From Glycomyces fuscus (GTDB lineage: Bacteria; Actinomycetota; Actinomycetes; Streptosporangiales; Streptosporangiaceae), in contig NYMS01000028.1 in NCBI GenBank assembly GCA_002529455.1, positions 1-38,622 on the forward strand: a DNA stretch of 38,622 nucleotides, given 5' to 3'. The position numbers and the translations under genes were made by a program. The notes under the pieces were generated by a model. It was given only the letters and a program-made list of their open reading frames with translations. It did no database searches and was not told where the DNA came from. Positions 14,658-23,375 of the stretch are shown piece after piece (the first letter of the stretch is position 1; every line of letters begins with the position of its first letter).

Positions 14658-16040
14658 TCAGCGGGCGGGCACCCCGTCGCGGCCCCGGCCGCGTATGCGG
14701 GTGATCAGTCCGGTCGTGGAGTGGCCGGGTACGAGGGGCACGGTGACCACCTCTCCCCCGGCCCGCCGCACGACGGGCGTCTCGGGCAGGTCCTCCACGT
14801 CGTAGTCGCCGCCCTTGACCCACACGTCGGGCCGCAGCTCCTCCAGGGCGCGCACGGGCGTGTCCTCGCCGAAGACGACCACCTCGTCCACGCAGTCGAG
14901 CGCGGACAGCACGCGGGCGCGGTCGTGTTCGGCGACCACCGGCCGCCCGCTGCCCTTGAGCGCGCGCACGGAGGCGTCGCTGTTGAGCAGGACCACGAGG
15001 CGGTCGCCCAGGGCGCGGGCCCGGCGCAGCAGGTCGACGTGGCCCGCGTGCAGGACGTCGAAGCACCCCCCGGTCGCCACGACCCGTTCCCTCCTGCGGC
15101 CCTCCCCGGCCCGGGGTCCGGGCACCGCGGCGGCGCGTCGGCCCCGGTCGGCGGGGCGGGGGACCGCGTAGGCCGAGGCCCCGCCCCCGGCGACGAAGGC
15201 CGAGGCCGAGGCGATCCCGCGGCGGACGGCGTCGCGGACGTCACCGCCGCCGGCGAGCGCCGTGGCGCACGCGGCGGCGAAGGCGTCCCCGGCGCCGCAG
15301 GTGTCCGTCGGCGAGTCGACGGGCTCCCCCGGCAGAAGGGCGCGGCCGTCCCCGGCGTCGGACCAGGCGGCGCCGCGCGCGCCGAGGGTGACGGCCACCG
15401 AGTGCACCCCCCACGCTCCGGCCAGCTCTCCGGCCCTGCGCAGGGCCTCCTCGTCGGTGCCCCCTGCGACCCCGGCCTCGGCGGCGTTGGGGGTGGCCAG
15501 ACGGGTTCCGGGTACGGGGTCGGCGCCGCGCGGGTGCGGGTCCCACACGAGCGGGACACGGCCCGCGCAGGCCGCCAGGGCCCGGCGCACGGCGCGCTGG
15601 CGGGTGAGTCCGTGCCCGTAGTCGGCCACGAGCACGGCCGACGCCCCGGCCAGGGCCGCGGCGAGGTCCTCGGCGGACGCGTCGAGCTCCACGCCGTCGC
15701 ACCCCTGGTCCAGGCGGGCCACGGTGCGGCCGTTGGCCTGGACCCGTGTCTTGGTGGGCGTGTGCTCCATCAGGGGCAGTCCCACCAGCCGGACGCCCTC
15801 CCCCACGAGCGCGGCCAGGTCGTCGGCGGCCGCGTCGCGGCCCACCGCGGTCACCAGGACCACGTCGTGGCCCTCCTGGCGGGCGCGGCGGGCGGCCAGG
15901 GCCGCGCCGCCCGGCCGGTACCAGGACTCGGGCTCCTCCAGCACGGGCGCCGGCGCGTCGGGGCAGTCGCGCCGGGACACGCCCCGCAGGTCCACGTCGA
16001 GCAGGGCGTCGCCGACCACCACCACGGTTCCCTCGCTCAT
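14658..16040 (-). CDS. hldE: Bifunctional heptose-7-phosphate kinase / heptose-1-phosphate adenylyltransferase
   Basis: This 460-residue protein joins two activities as in E. coli HldE. Residues 1-295 are a PfkB/ribokinase-type kinase starting VVVGDALLDVDLRG, with a GGAA substrate loop near 44-47 and the catalytic TDTCGAGDAFAAA (GAGD 249-252). After a basic, proline-rich linker (296-318), residues 319-460 are a nucleotidyltransferase with GCFDVLHAGHVDLL (HxGH at 331-334), LNSDASVRALKG, VKGGDYD and the terminal GHSTTGLITRIR. It phosphorylates D-glycero-D-manno-heptose 7-phosphate at C1 and, after GmhB, transfers AMP to give ADP-heptose. It overlaps gmhA by 4 bp and has GAGGAGGG upstream. Cytoplasmic. 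Confidence 0.93.
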   Translation of the reverse strand: MSEGTVVVVGDALLDVDLRGVSRRDCPDAPAPVLEEPESWYRPGGAALAARRARQEGHDVVLVTAVGRDAAADDLAALVGEGVRLVGLPLMEHTPTKTRVQANGRTVARLDQGCDGVELDASAEDLAAALAGASAVLVADYGHGLTRQRAVRRALAACAGRVPLVWDPHPRGADPVPGTRLATPNAAEAGVAGGTDEEALRRAGELAGAWGVHSVAVTLGARGAAWSDAGDGRALLPGEPVDSPTDTCGAGDAFAAACATALAGGGDVRDAVRRGIASASAFVAGGGASAYAVPRPADRGRRAAAVPGPRAGEGRRRERVVATGGCFDVLHAGHVDLLRRARALGDRLVVLLNSDASVRALKGSGRPVVAEHDRARVLSALDCVDEVVVFGEDTPVRALEELRPDVWVKGGDYDVEDLPETPVVRRAGGEVVTVPLVPGHSTTGLITRIRGRGRDGVPAR

Positions 16041-16627
16041 GTGGCCGCCCTCCTCTCGGGGACGAAGACCCCGCGTGCGCGTGCGGCGACCTCGGCGTCC
16101 ACCGCCGCGCAGAACACGTGGACCAGCGCCAGGTGGACCTCCTGCACGGTGGAGGTGCTGGGCGCTGGGACGGCGACCGTCTCCTCGCTGAGCGACTCCA
16201 GTGCGCTGGGGCCGGGGCCGGTCAGGGACCAGCAGGTGACGCCGAGCTCCTGCGCGGCCTTGGCCGCGGCGACGACGTTCTCGCTGTTGCCGCTGGTGGA
16301 CATGCACACCAGCAGGTCGCCCGGGCGGGCGTGGGCGCGCAGCTGGCGGGCGTAGACCTGGTGGTAGCCGTAGTCGTTGGCGATGGCGGTCACGCTGGAG
16401 GTCTCCGCGTGCAGCGCGATGGCCGACAGGGGCGCGCGCTCGTCCTCGAAGCGTCCGGTCAGTTCGGCCGTCAGGTGCTGGGCCTCGGCCGCGCTGCCGC
16501 CGTTGCCGCAGGCGAACAGGCGCTGCCCTCCGCACAGGGCGCGCGCGGCGCGGCGGCCCCACTCCTCGACGCGGGCCGCGTCCGTGCCGTCCAGCGCGGA
16601 GCTGAGCCGTCTCAGGTGCGTGTGCAT
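16037..16627 (-). CDS. gmhA: Sedoheptulose-7-phosphate isomerase
   Basis: This is a 196-residue SIS-domain protein of the usual GmhA length. ACGNGGSAAEAQHLTAEL (39-56) contains the phosphate loop and the His/Glu metal site. MSTSGNSENVV (109-119) is the second phosphate loop. VQEVHLALVH (161-170) supplies the remaining conserved Gln/Glu and His. It converts sedoheptulose 7-phosphate to D-glycero-D-manno-heptose 7-phosphate, the first committed step of heptose biosynthesis. The ATG at 16625-16627 overlaps the preceding gene's stop by one base, and the gene overlaps hldE by ATGA, so production of the first enzymes is translationally coupled. Confidence 0.93.
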   Translation of the reverse strand: MHTHLRRLSSALDGTDAARVEEWGRRAARALCGGQRLFACGNGGSAAEAQHLTAELTGRFEDERAPLSAIALHAETSSVTAIANDYGYHQVYARQLRAHARPGDLLVCMSTSGNSENVVAAAKAAQELGVTCWSLTGPGPSALESLSEETVAVPAPSTSTVQEVHLALVHVFCAAVDAEVAARARGVFVPERRAAT

Positions 16628-17889
16628 CACTCCTCGCCTCCCCTGGCGGTGGTGGCGACCGGCGTGTTGCGTCCCGCGCGGGGCGCCGGGACGGCCGTAC
16701 CGACCGCGGTTCCGGTCACGTGCAGGTAGCACTCCTCGGTGCGGCGGGCCACCTCCGCCCACGAGTACCGCTCCCGCGCCCGCTCGGCCGCGGCCTCGGC
16801 GAAGGAGGCTCTGGTCGCCTCGTCCGAGAGCAGCCAGCGCACGGCGCGGCCCAGCCTCCCGGGCGACCGTGCCGGGACGAGCAGGCCGGTCTCACCGTGC
16901 ACGACGGTGTCGACGTGGCCGCCCACGCGGGAGGCGACCACGGGGACACCGCAGGCCATCGCCTCGACGGTGGAGATCCCGAACGGCTCGTACCAGGGCA
17001 CGTTGACGGCCACGTCGGCCGATCTGAGCAGGGCCGGGACCTCGGCGCGGTCCACGCAGCCCAGGAAGCGGACCCGGTCGTCGACGCCCATGCGCTCGGC
17101 GACCATGCGCAGCCGTACCGCCTCGGGCTGGGTCCACAGGCGTTCGCGGTCGGCTCCCCCGGCGATGACCAGTTCGGCCTCGGGCACCTCGGCCAGCGCG
17201 CGGATCACCGTGTCCACGCCCTTGCGCCTGACCAGGCGGCCCAGGCTGAGCAGTCGCGGGCGGTCGCCCCGCTCGGCGACGGGGCCCTTCGCGCCGAAGC
17301 GGGAGGTGTCCACCCCGCAGGGCACCACCGCGACGCGCGAGGGCGCGACCCCCCACTCGGCGAGTTCGCGCCGCTCCTCGGTGGAGGTGGCCACGACCAT
17401 GTCGCACTGGCTGGCCACGGCCCGCTCGGTCGGGACGCGCTCGACGGGGCTGGTGTCCTCCGCGCCCTGGTGGCGGCGCTTGACGGTGCCCAGGGCGTGG
17501 AAGGTCTGCAGCACGGGCAGGCCCAGGGCGTTGGCCGCCCGCAGGGAGGCGAACCCGCTCATCCAGAAGTGGGCGTGGACGACGTCGGGCCGGTGGACGC
17601 GCCAGGCCGCCCGCAGCCGCTGCGCGAACTCGGGCATGTACCGGGGCAGCTCGTCCTTGCTGATCGGGGCCGCCGGTCCGGCGCGCACGTGCTCCACGCG
17701 CACGCCCGGGCCCAGGGAGACGGTGTCGGGCCGCTCGGGGTCGGTGCGGCGCGTGTAGACGACGACCTCGTGTCCCCGCCCGGCGAGCCCCGCGGCCAGC
17801 TCGGCCACGTGGACGTTCTGGCCGCCCGCGTCCTCTCCGGTGATCGCCGCCAGCGGGCTGGCGTGTTCGGAGACCATGGCGATCCTCAT
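16627..17889 (-). CDS. GT4 family glycosyltransferase (MshA-like fold)
   Basis: This 420-residue GT-B enzyme has the N-terminal acceptor domain MRIAMVSEHASPL and EDAGGQNVHVAELAAGLAGRGH, typical of MshA/sucrose-synthase-type GT4. The C-terminal donor domain contains LLSLGRLVRRKGVDTVIRA and the E-x7-E motif in YEPFGISTVEAMACGVPVVAS. A perfect AGGAGGTGA lies before the ATG, which itself overlaps the upstream stop (ATGA). It retains the full nucleotide-sugar site, so it should be active. The mycothiol enzyme MshA is a relative, but the genomic context argues for a dedicated glycan-assembly role. Confidence 0.9.
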   Translation of the reverse strand: MRIAMVSEHASPLAAITGEDAGGQNVHVAELAAGLAGRGHEVVVYTRRTDPERPDTVSLGPGVRVEHVRAGPAAPISKDELPRYMPEFAQRLRAAWRVHRPDVVHAHFWMSGFASLRAANALGLPVLQTFHALGTVKRRHQGAEDTSPVERVPTERAVASQCDMVVATSTEERRELAEWGVAPSRVAVVPCGVDTSRFGAKGPVAERGDRPRLLSLGRLVRRKGVDTVIRALAEVPEAELVIAGGADRERLWTQPEAVRLRMVAERMGVDDRVRFLGCVDRAEVPALLRSADVAVNVPWYEPFGISTVEAMACGVPVVASRVGGHVDTVVHGETGLLVPARSPGRLGRAVRWLLSDEATRASFAEAAAERARERYSWAEVARRTEECYLHVTGTAVGTAVPAPRAGRNTPVATTARGGEE

Positions 17890-18938
17890 GACGTCACCTC
17901 CTGTAGCACCCGGTCCCAGTCGTCGAGGAACCTGGTGAGCCCGTAGCGGCGCAGCGCCGCCGCCCGGGCGGCCTTGCCGGTGCGGAGGGCGAGGTCGCGA
18001 TCCTCATGGAACGCGCGCAGCGCCTCCGCGAGTACGCGGGGGTCGGTCGAGACGGTGCCCGCCTCGGGCGGTACGGCCTCGTAGGCCTCGGTGCTGCCCA
18101 GGGCGGCGACGGGCAGGCCGAGCATCATCGCCTCGATGAGGGACAGGCCGAGCGAGGTCCACCGTAGGGGGTGGGCGTAGGCGCGCCGGCGGGCGAGCTC
18201 GTCGTGCATGGCGCCCTGGGGCAGGTCCTCGTGGGCGCGCAGCCGCGGGGGCGCCAGCCCGAGGTGCCCGGGGACACCGGCCACGCCCATGCCGAACAGG
18301 TCCAGGGGCACGTGCTCGGCGAGCGCGGGCAGCAGGTCGGTGCCGGTGAAGCGCCAGCGGCGCAGGGGCTCGTTGAGCACCACTCCCGTGCGGGCCACCT
18401 CGCCGGTGTAGCGGTACCCGGGGTCGGGCACGCCGTGCTCGACCACGCGGGTGGGCGCGCGCCCGCAGTCCCAGAACAGGTCGTTGAAGTGGGTGACGTG
18501 GACGACGGGGATGTCGTCGCGGTCGGCGACGGGGTGCCGGGTGACCGGCACGTCCTGGCGCGGGGTGTTGTGCTCGACGTAGACGGCGGGCACGTCCCTG
18601 CCCGGCGCGCGGCCCAGGAGCTCCTCGGCCAGGGCGATCTCGTGCGGGCGCTGGAGGAGGACCAGGTCGGGCTCGCTGTCGCGCACCGCGTCCCAGGGCA
18701 GTTCCTCGGCGTTGGCGGGCCAGTCCCAGGTGCGGGCGCGGCCCCGCCCGTCCGGTCCCCGGTCCGGGGTCACCGGCAGCAGGCAGGTGTGCCCTCCGTG
18801 GACGAACGCGGTCGTCCACGAGCCGTGGACGTGCCAGAGCAGGATCCGCAGCACGCGCGCGGGGGTCCTGGCCCGGCCCTGCGCCATGCCCCGCGGGGCG
18901 CGCGCCGGGGCGCTCGGTGTCGGGTGGTGGACGGTCAT
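17886..18938 (-). CDS. GT-B glycosyltransferase, family 4/1-like
   Basis: This is a 350-residue GT-B protein. The N-terminal half has LRILLWHVHGSWTTAFVHGGH and VYVEHNTPRQDVP. The C-terminal donor half includes RWTSLGLSLIEAMMLGLPVAAL and ends with a helix-rich RRYGLTRFLDDWDRVL, matching the donor-binding E-x-x-M-x-G-P pattern of GT4. The HGSWTTAF and HNTPRQ segments recur in glycosyltransferases found beside heptose genes, as far as I recall; treat that as weak support. ATG 18938 has GGGAG upstream and overlaps the GT9 stop as ATGA. Confidence 0.82.
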   Translation of the reverse strand: MTVHHPTPSAPARAPRGMAQGRARTPARVLRILLWHVHGSWTTAFVHGGHTCLLPVTPDRGPDGRGRARTWDWPANAEELPWDAVRDSEPDLVLLQRPHEIALAEELLGRAPGRDVPAVYVEHNTPRQDVPVTRHPVADRDDIPVVHVTHFNDLFWDCGRAPTRVVEHGVPDPGYRYTGEVARTGVVLNEPLRRWRFTGTDLLPALAEHVPLDLFGMGVAGVPGHLGLAPPRLRAHEDLPQGAMHDELARRRAYAHPLRWTSLGLSLIEAMMLGLPVAALGSTEAYEAVPPEAGTVSTDPRVLAEALRAFHEDRDLALRTGKAARAAALRRYGLTRFLDDWDRVLQEVTS

Positions 18939-19951
18939 CGTGCTCCCAGGAGTTCGTCGACGGCGGTCAGGACGTCGTCTGGGGAGACGGAGTTCAGGCA
19001 GGGGTGTCCGGGTACGGGGCAGACCCGGGCACGGGTGTCGGCGCAGGGCGCGAGCTGGTCGCCCAGGACGCGGACCGCGGTGCCGTAGGGCGCCCACGCG
19101 GAGGCGGGCACGACCGGGGAGAAGAGCGAGACCACGGGCGTGCCGACGGCGGCGGCCAGGTGGGCGGGGCCGGTGTTGCCCGAGACCAGGACGGCGGCGC
19201 GGTCGAGCACGTCGGCCAGTTCGGCCACGGTGGTGCGCCCGGCCAGGTCCGTGCCGCCGTGGGCGGCGACCTCGCGGGCCGCCGCGGCCTCCCCCGCGGT
19301 GCCGGTGACCAGGACCCGGTACCCGCGCTCGGCCAGCGCGGCGACGGTCTTGGCGGCCAGGGCGGGCGGCAGCTCCCGTGAGGGGGCGTCCGCGCCGACG
19401 TGGACCACCGCGTACCCGTCCGGCCCGGTCAGCCCCCGGGTGTCGGGCAGCGGGCGGCGCACGGCCAGGCGTCCGTCGTCCCCCGGGGGCCGCGGGTACC
19501 CGGCGGCCCGGGCCAGGGACAGCATCCGCTCGGCCTCGGGGACCCCGTGGGCCACGTGGTGGCGCACGTCGAGCAGGCTGCCCGGGTAGTCCTCGCTGAC
19601 GGCCGCGATGCGGGGCACCCCGGCCATGCGCAAGAGCAGGGCGAGCGGCAGCGGCGACTGGTGGAAGGAGGTCAGGAGCACGGCGGCGTCGGCTTCGAGG
19701 CCGGACAGGCGCTCCACGAGGCGGGCGACGTCGCCGGCGTCCACCGGCGGCGGGTCGGCGGCGATCCAGGGCGCGCACCAGGTCAGGACGCGGTCCACGC
19801 CCGGCAGCGTCGCCGCGGTCTCGGCGCCCCGGGGGCCGGCGAGGTAGACCACCCGGTCCGCTCCGTGGGCGACGGCGCGCACGGCCGGCCCCGACAGCAG
19901 GACGTCCCCCATGCTGTCCAGGCGCGCCACGATCACGGTGCCCCCGGTCAC
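18935..19951 (-). CDS. GT9 family glycosyltransferase (ADP-heptose heptosyltransferase-like)
   Basis: This 338-residue GT-B enzyme belongs to the LPS heptosyltransferase family. The start GTG 19951 overlaps the GmhB-fusion stop (GTGA) and is preceded by GGAAGGG. The protein opens TVIVARLDSMGDVLLSGPAVRAV, the family's acceptor-side glycine loop. It has the donor motif SGNTGPAHLAAAVGTPVVSLFSP near residue 265, where GT9 enzymes bind ADP-heptose. In Gram-negatives these enzymes build the LPS inner core, which this organism would lack. Transfer of ADP-heptose made by the adjoining genes to a non-LPS acceptor is the natural inference. Confidence 0.9.
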   Translation of the reverse strand: MTGGTVIVARLDSMGDVLLSGPAVRAVAHGADRVVYLAGPRGAETAATLPGVDRVLTWCAPWIAADPPPVDAGDVARLVERLSGLEADAAVLLTSFHQSPLPLALLLRMAGVPRIAAVSEDYPGSLLDVRHHVAHGVPEAERMLSLARAAGYPRPPGDDGRLAVRRPLPDTRGLTGPDGYAVVHVGADAPSRELPPALAAKTVAALAERGYRVLVTGTAGEAAAAREVAAHGGTDLAGRTTVAELADVLDRAAVLVSGNTGPAHLAAAVGTPVVSLFSPVVPASAWAPYGTAVRVLGDQLAPCADTRARVCPVPGHPCLNSVSPDDVLTAVDELLGAR

Positions 19952-21444
19952 GAAGCGCCCTTCCCCAGCAGGCGCAGGACGGCGGCCTCCAGGTCGGGCG
20001 CGGTCTCGGGCGCGGACCGGCACTCGGCGTCCAGGGTGGCCGCGGTGGGCACGAGCACGCCGCGCGCGCCCGCGGCCCGCGCGGCGCCGACATCGGCGCC
20101 GATGTCGCCGACCAGCGCGCAACGGGAGGCCGGCAGGCCCAGTTCGGCCGCGGCGGAGTGGACCATGCCGGGTGCGGGTTTGCGGCACCCGCAGCCGTCC
20201 TCCTCACCGTGCGGGCACACCCGCCACACGTCGAAGGGTCCCAGCAGCTCCTCCACACGCCGGTTGACCGCGTCCACCTGGTCGCGGGTGAGCAGACCGC
20301 GGGCGATGCCCGACTGGTTGCTGACCACCCCCACCGCGAGTCCGGCGCGACGGGCCAGGGCGAGCGCCCGCTCGGCCGAGGGCGTGGGGCGCACCTTGTC
20401 GGGGTCTCCGTTGTAGGGGACGTCCTCGACGAGGGTGCCGTCCCTGTCGAACAGGACGGCCGCCACACCGGCGGCCGGACGCGCCCCGGCGTGGCGGAGC
20501 TCGCCGCGCAGCCGCTGCCAGCAGGCCAGGGGCGGGATGAGCGCACTGGTCACCACCATGTCGGTGACCTCGTCGCGGGTGGCGGGCCCGCCGGAGATCC
20601 GGCGGCGGGCGAACGCGGCGGTGCGCGCGGCCCACAGGGCGGCGCACGCGGCGGCCGCGGCGCGGTGCCCGGTCAGTGCGGCCCCGGCGGCACCGGCCAG
20701 GGCGGCCGTGGTCAGCACGTGTCCGCGCAGTCCGCCGGGGCCCTCGCCGACCCGGCTGCGCCAGCCGCGCCCGTGCAGGCGGTCCATCAGCGCGTTGTCG
20801 GCGTTGCCGCGCTGCGCGGCCAGGCTCGCCCAGCGGCCGCCGCCGCGCAGCGGGTGCACGCACTCGCGTTCGCCGGGCACGAGGACGAACCCGGCGTCCA
20901 TGACCCGCAGGGCCAGGTCGGTGTCCTCGCGGTAGGCGCGCGGAAAGCGGGGGTCGAAGCCGCCGACCGCCTCCAGTGCGCTCCTGCGGTAGGCCATGTC
21001 GGCGGTGATCCAGCGGGCGCCCTCCAGGGCCAGGGTGGCCCGCTCGGCGTCCGTGGGCCGGTGCCCGCGGGGGCGGGGCACGGTGATGCGGCCCTGGCTG
21101 GCGCCCACCTCGGCGGGCAGGTCGGCCAGGTCCGCGCACAGGCGCCGCGGCCAGTCCGGCGGCGGGGCCACGTCGTCGTCCAGGAAGGCGACCCACCCGG
21201 TGCCGCACGCGTGCCATCCGGCCTGGCGGGCGGCGGCGGGGCCGCCTCCCCCGGTGCGCAGGACGCGCACCCGGGCGTGGTCGGCTCCGGGCAGCGGCGC
21301 GGTGTCGCTGAGCGGCCGGTCGTCGACGACGACGATCTCCTCGGGCGCCACCTGTGGCGGCGCGTTCACGAGCGGCGCCAACGCGCGAGACAGGGTGTCG
21401 CGCCCCACGGTGGGCACGACCACGGAGTAGCGGGGAGCACTCAC
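19948..21444 (-). CDS. GT2 glycosyltransferase fused to GmhB heptose-bisphosphate phosphatase
   Basis: This 498-residue protein has two enzymes in one chain. Residues 1-230 are a GT2 glycosyltransferase: YSVVVPTVGRDTL, IVVVDDRPL, the metal site FLDDD (88-91) and YREDTDLALR (171-180). Residues 240-325 are an alanine-rich, weakly hydrophobic linker. Residues 327-498 are a HAD phosphatase of the GmhB type: LFDRDGTLVED (331-341), VVSNQSGIARG (373-383), a zinc loop CPHGEEDGCGCRKPAPG (410-426) and GDIGADVGAARAAGA (446-460). The phosphatase half would remove the C7 phosphate from heptose 1,7-bisphosphate between the two HldE steps. GTG 21444 overlaps the carbamoyltransferase stop (GTGA). Confidence 0.9.
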   Translation of the reverse strand: MSAPRYSVVVPTVGRDTLSRALAPLVNAPPQVAPEEIVVVDDRPLSDTAPLPGADHARVRVLRTGGGGPAAARQAGWHACGTGWVAFLDDDVAPPPDWPRRLCADLADLPAEVGASQGRITVPRPRGHRPTDAERATLALEGARWITADMAYRRSALEAVGGFDPRFPRAYREDTDLALRVMDAGFVLVPGERECVHPLRGGGRWASLAAQRGNADNALMDRLHGRGWRSRVGEGPGGLRGHVLTTAALAGAAGAALTGHRAAAAACAALWAARTAAFARRRISGGPATRDEVTDMVVTSALIPPLACWQRLRGELRHAGARPAAGVAAVLFDRDGTLVEDVPYNGDPDKVRPTPSAERALALARRAGLAVGVVSNQSGIARGLLTRDQVDAVNRRVEELLGPFDVWRVCPHGEEDGCGCRKPAPGMVHSAAAELGLPASRCALVGDIGADVGAARAAGARGVLVPTAATLDAECRSAPETAPDLEAAVLRLLGKGAS

Positions 21445-23099
21445 CGGTGCGCCCCCTCACGCGGGTGGCGGCGCACGACGAACGGGCCGATGGCCAGCAG
21501 GTCCACGGGGGCGGACCCGAAGCACTCCAGGACGTCGCGCGGGGAGTCGACCATGGGCCGACCGGCGGTGTTGAGGCTGGTGTTGACCAGGACCGGCAGG
21601 CCGCTGCGCTGCTCGAAGCGGTCCAGCAGGCTCGCGGTGAGCGGGTCGTCCCGCTCCGCGACGGTCTGGACGCGGGCGGTGCCGTCCACGTGCACCACGG
21701 CGGGCAGGCGCTCGCGCCAGTCGGGGTGCACCTCGTGGACGAAGAGCATGTAGGGGCTGGGCAGGGGCCCGCCGGAGAAGATCTCCGGGGCCCGGCGCTC
21801 GGCCACCATCGGCGCGACGGGGCGGAACTGCTCGCGCCCCTTGACCCGGTTGAGCCGTTCGAGGTTGCCGGGGTTGGACGGGTTGGCGAGCAGGGACCGG
21901 TGCCCCAGCGCGCGGGGCCCGTACTCCGAGGCGCCCTGGAACCAGGCCACCAGCGCGTCCCTCTCCAGGGCCTCGGCCACGGTGTCGGCGAGGTCGTCGG
22001 GGCGCTCGAACTCGACGTCGGCCTCGCGCAGGACCGCGTACAGCTCGTCCTCGTCCCAGGACCGGCCCAGGTCGGCGCCGGGCATGGGCGCCACCCTGTC
22101 CTCCACGAGCGAGGCCATGTGCAGGGCGCCGCCCAGCGCGGTGCCCGCGTCGCCGGAGGCGGGCTGCACCCACACGCTGCGGAAGGGGCCCTCGCGGGCG
22201 ATGCGGCTGTTGGCGACGCAGTTGAGCGCGACCCCGCCGGCCATCGTCAGGCACGGTCGGCCGGTCCGCTCGTGCAGCCAGCCGAGGACGGCCAGGAGGG
22301 TCTCCTCCATGGCGGCCTGCACACTGGCGGCGAGGTCGGCGTGCTCCTTGGAGGGCTCCCGCCCCGGCTGACACGGCTCGGCGAGGGAGTGCCAGTCCAC
22401 GCCCGAGGCGCGGACCAGGCCGTCGCCCTCGTAGCCGACGTACTTGCGCACCGCGTCGAGCATGGTGGGCTCGCCGTAGGAGGCCAGGGCCATGACCTTG
22501 TACTCGTCGCTGGAGCGGTGGAAGCCCACGTGCTCGGTGAGCTCCTCGTAGACCAGCCCCAGGGACTCGGGCAGCGGCTGGCGGGCCAGCACCTCCAGCT
22601 TCCCGCCGGTGTAGACGCCCGCCAGGTGCGAGGTGCTCTCGCCGCGGCCGTCGGCCACGAACACCGCGCACTCGCCGCCCCCGGCCTCGGGCGGGGCGGC
22701 GAGCCCCGCGGAGGCCGCGTGCGCGACGTGGTGGGGGACGTAGCTGACCTTGGCCGGGTCCAGGCCCGGCAGCGCGGTGGCCAGGAAGTGCGGCGCGCGC
22801 TCGACGTAGAACAGGCGCAGCCGCTCCCAGCCGCGGTCCTGCGCGGGCCCCTCGGGGTCGGCCAGGGCGGGGTCGTAGGAGTAGGTGACCGCGTCCAGGT
22901 CGGCGGGGCACAGCCCCGCGCGCTCCAGGCACCAGCGCATCGCCTGCTCCGGCAGCTCCCACGTGGAGAAGGGGACCGCGGCCTTGCCGTGCTTGCGCCG
23001 GGAGAACCGTTCCTCCTCCGCCGCCGCGACCGTACGGCCGTCGACGACGACCGCCGCCGCCGGGTCGTGGAAGACGGCGTTGACACCAAGGACGCGCAT
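21441..23099 (-). CDS. NodU/CmcH-type carbamoyltransferase
   Basis: This 552-residue protein is of full family length. The N-terminal TsaD/Kae1-like domain starts MRVLGVNAVFHDPAAAVV and has EEERFSRRKHGKA, the metal/carbamoyl-adenylate motif HHVAHA (123-128), DGRGE (150-154) and EYKVMALASYG (199-209). The C-terminal domain contains ASEYGPRALGHRSLLANP and VNTSLNTAGRPMVDSP. Such enzymes make carbamoyl-adenylate from carbamoyl phosphate and ATP, then carbamoylate a hydroxyl on a sugar (Nod factors), cephem (CmcH) or aminoglycoside (TobZ). As first gene of the array, with GGAGGGAG upstream, it probably carbamoylates a sugar of the glycan. Confidence 0.93.
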   Translation of the reverse strand: MRVLGVNAVFHDPAAAVVVDGRTVAAAEEERFSRRKHGKAAVPFSTWELPEQAMRWCLERAGLCPADLDAVTYSYDPALADPEGPAQDRGWERLRLFYVERAPHFLATALPGLDPAKVSYVPHHVAHAASAGLAAPPEAGGGECAVFVADGRGESTSHLAGVYTGGKLEVLARQPLPESLGLVYEELTEHVGFHRSSDEYKVMALASYGEPTMLDAVRKYVGYEGDGLVRASGVDWHSLAEPCQPGREPSKEHADLAASVQAAMEETLLAVLGWLHERTGRPCLTMAGGVALNCVANSRIAREGPFRSVWVQPASGDAGTALGGALHMASLVEDRVAPMPGADLGRSWDEDELYAVLREADVEFERPDDLADTVAEALERDALVAWFQGASEYGPRALGHRSLLANPSNPGNLERLNRVKGREQFRPVAPMVAERRAPEIFSGGPLPSPYMLFVHEVHPDWRERLPAVVHVDGTARVQTVAERDDPLTASLLDRFEQRSGLPVLVNTSLNTAGRPMVDSPRDVLECFGSAPVDLLAIGPFVVRRHPREGAHR

Positions 23100-23300
23100 G
23101 TAACCGCTCCCTCCTCAGACCGGGGCATGGAGCTCGGACGCCGAGCGCACCCACTCGACTACCAGCAGCAGCGATGGCTAAACATCGGCCACAGGTAACC
23201 GGTGGCTCCCCCACCAGCCGCGGAGCACGCGGAGGGGCCGTGTCCCCGGCCCGGAGCCCGTGCGCCCGCGGTCTCCCGGTGGCACGGAGGAGGTCGTCAT

Positions 23301-23325
23301 GTTTGTCCCCACGGTTGCGGGCTAT
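23301..23325 (+). promoter_or_regulatory. Possible stress-sigma (SigB-like) promoter for the CBS gene
   Basis: GTTT (23301-23304), a 14-bp gap and GGGCTAT (23319-23325) approximate the GNNT-N14-16-GGGTAY pattern of actinomycete SigB-type promoters, with one extra C in the -10 part. The predicted start is about 45 bp before the CBS start codon. Suggestive only. Confidence 0.33.
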
Positions 23326-23375
23326 GGGACGGAGGAGAACCGGAGAGGCACGACCGGCACGAAAGGAGCAGGACC

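Noticed and set aside
10802..23099. Classification as a conventional antibiotic biosynthesis cluster
   Set aside because: No PKS, NRPS, nucleoside or aminoglycoside core enzyme, resistance gene or pathway-specific activator is present; only sugar-activation, transfer and carbamoylation genes are seen. The option is not fully excluded.
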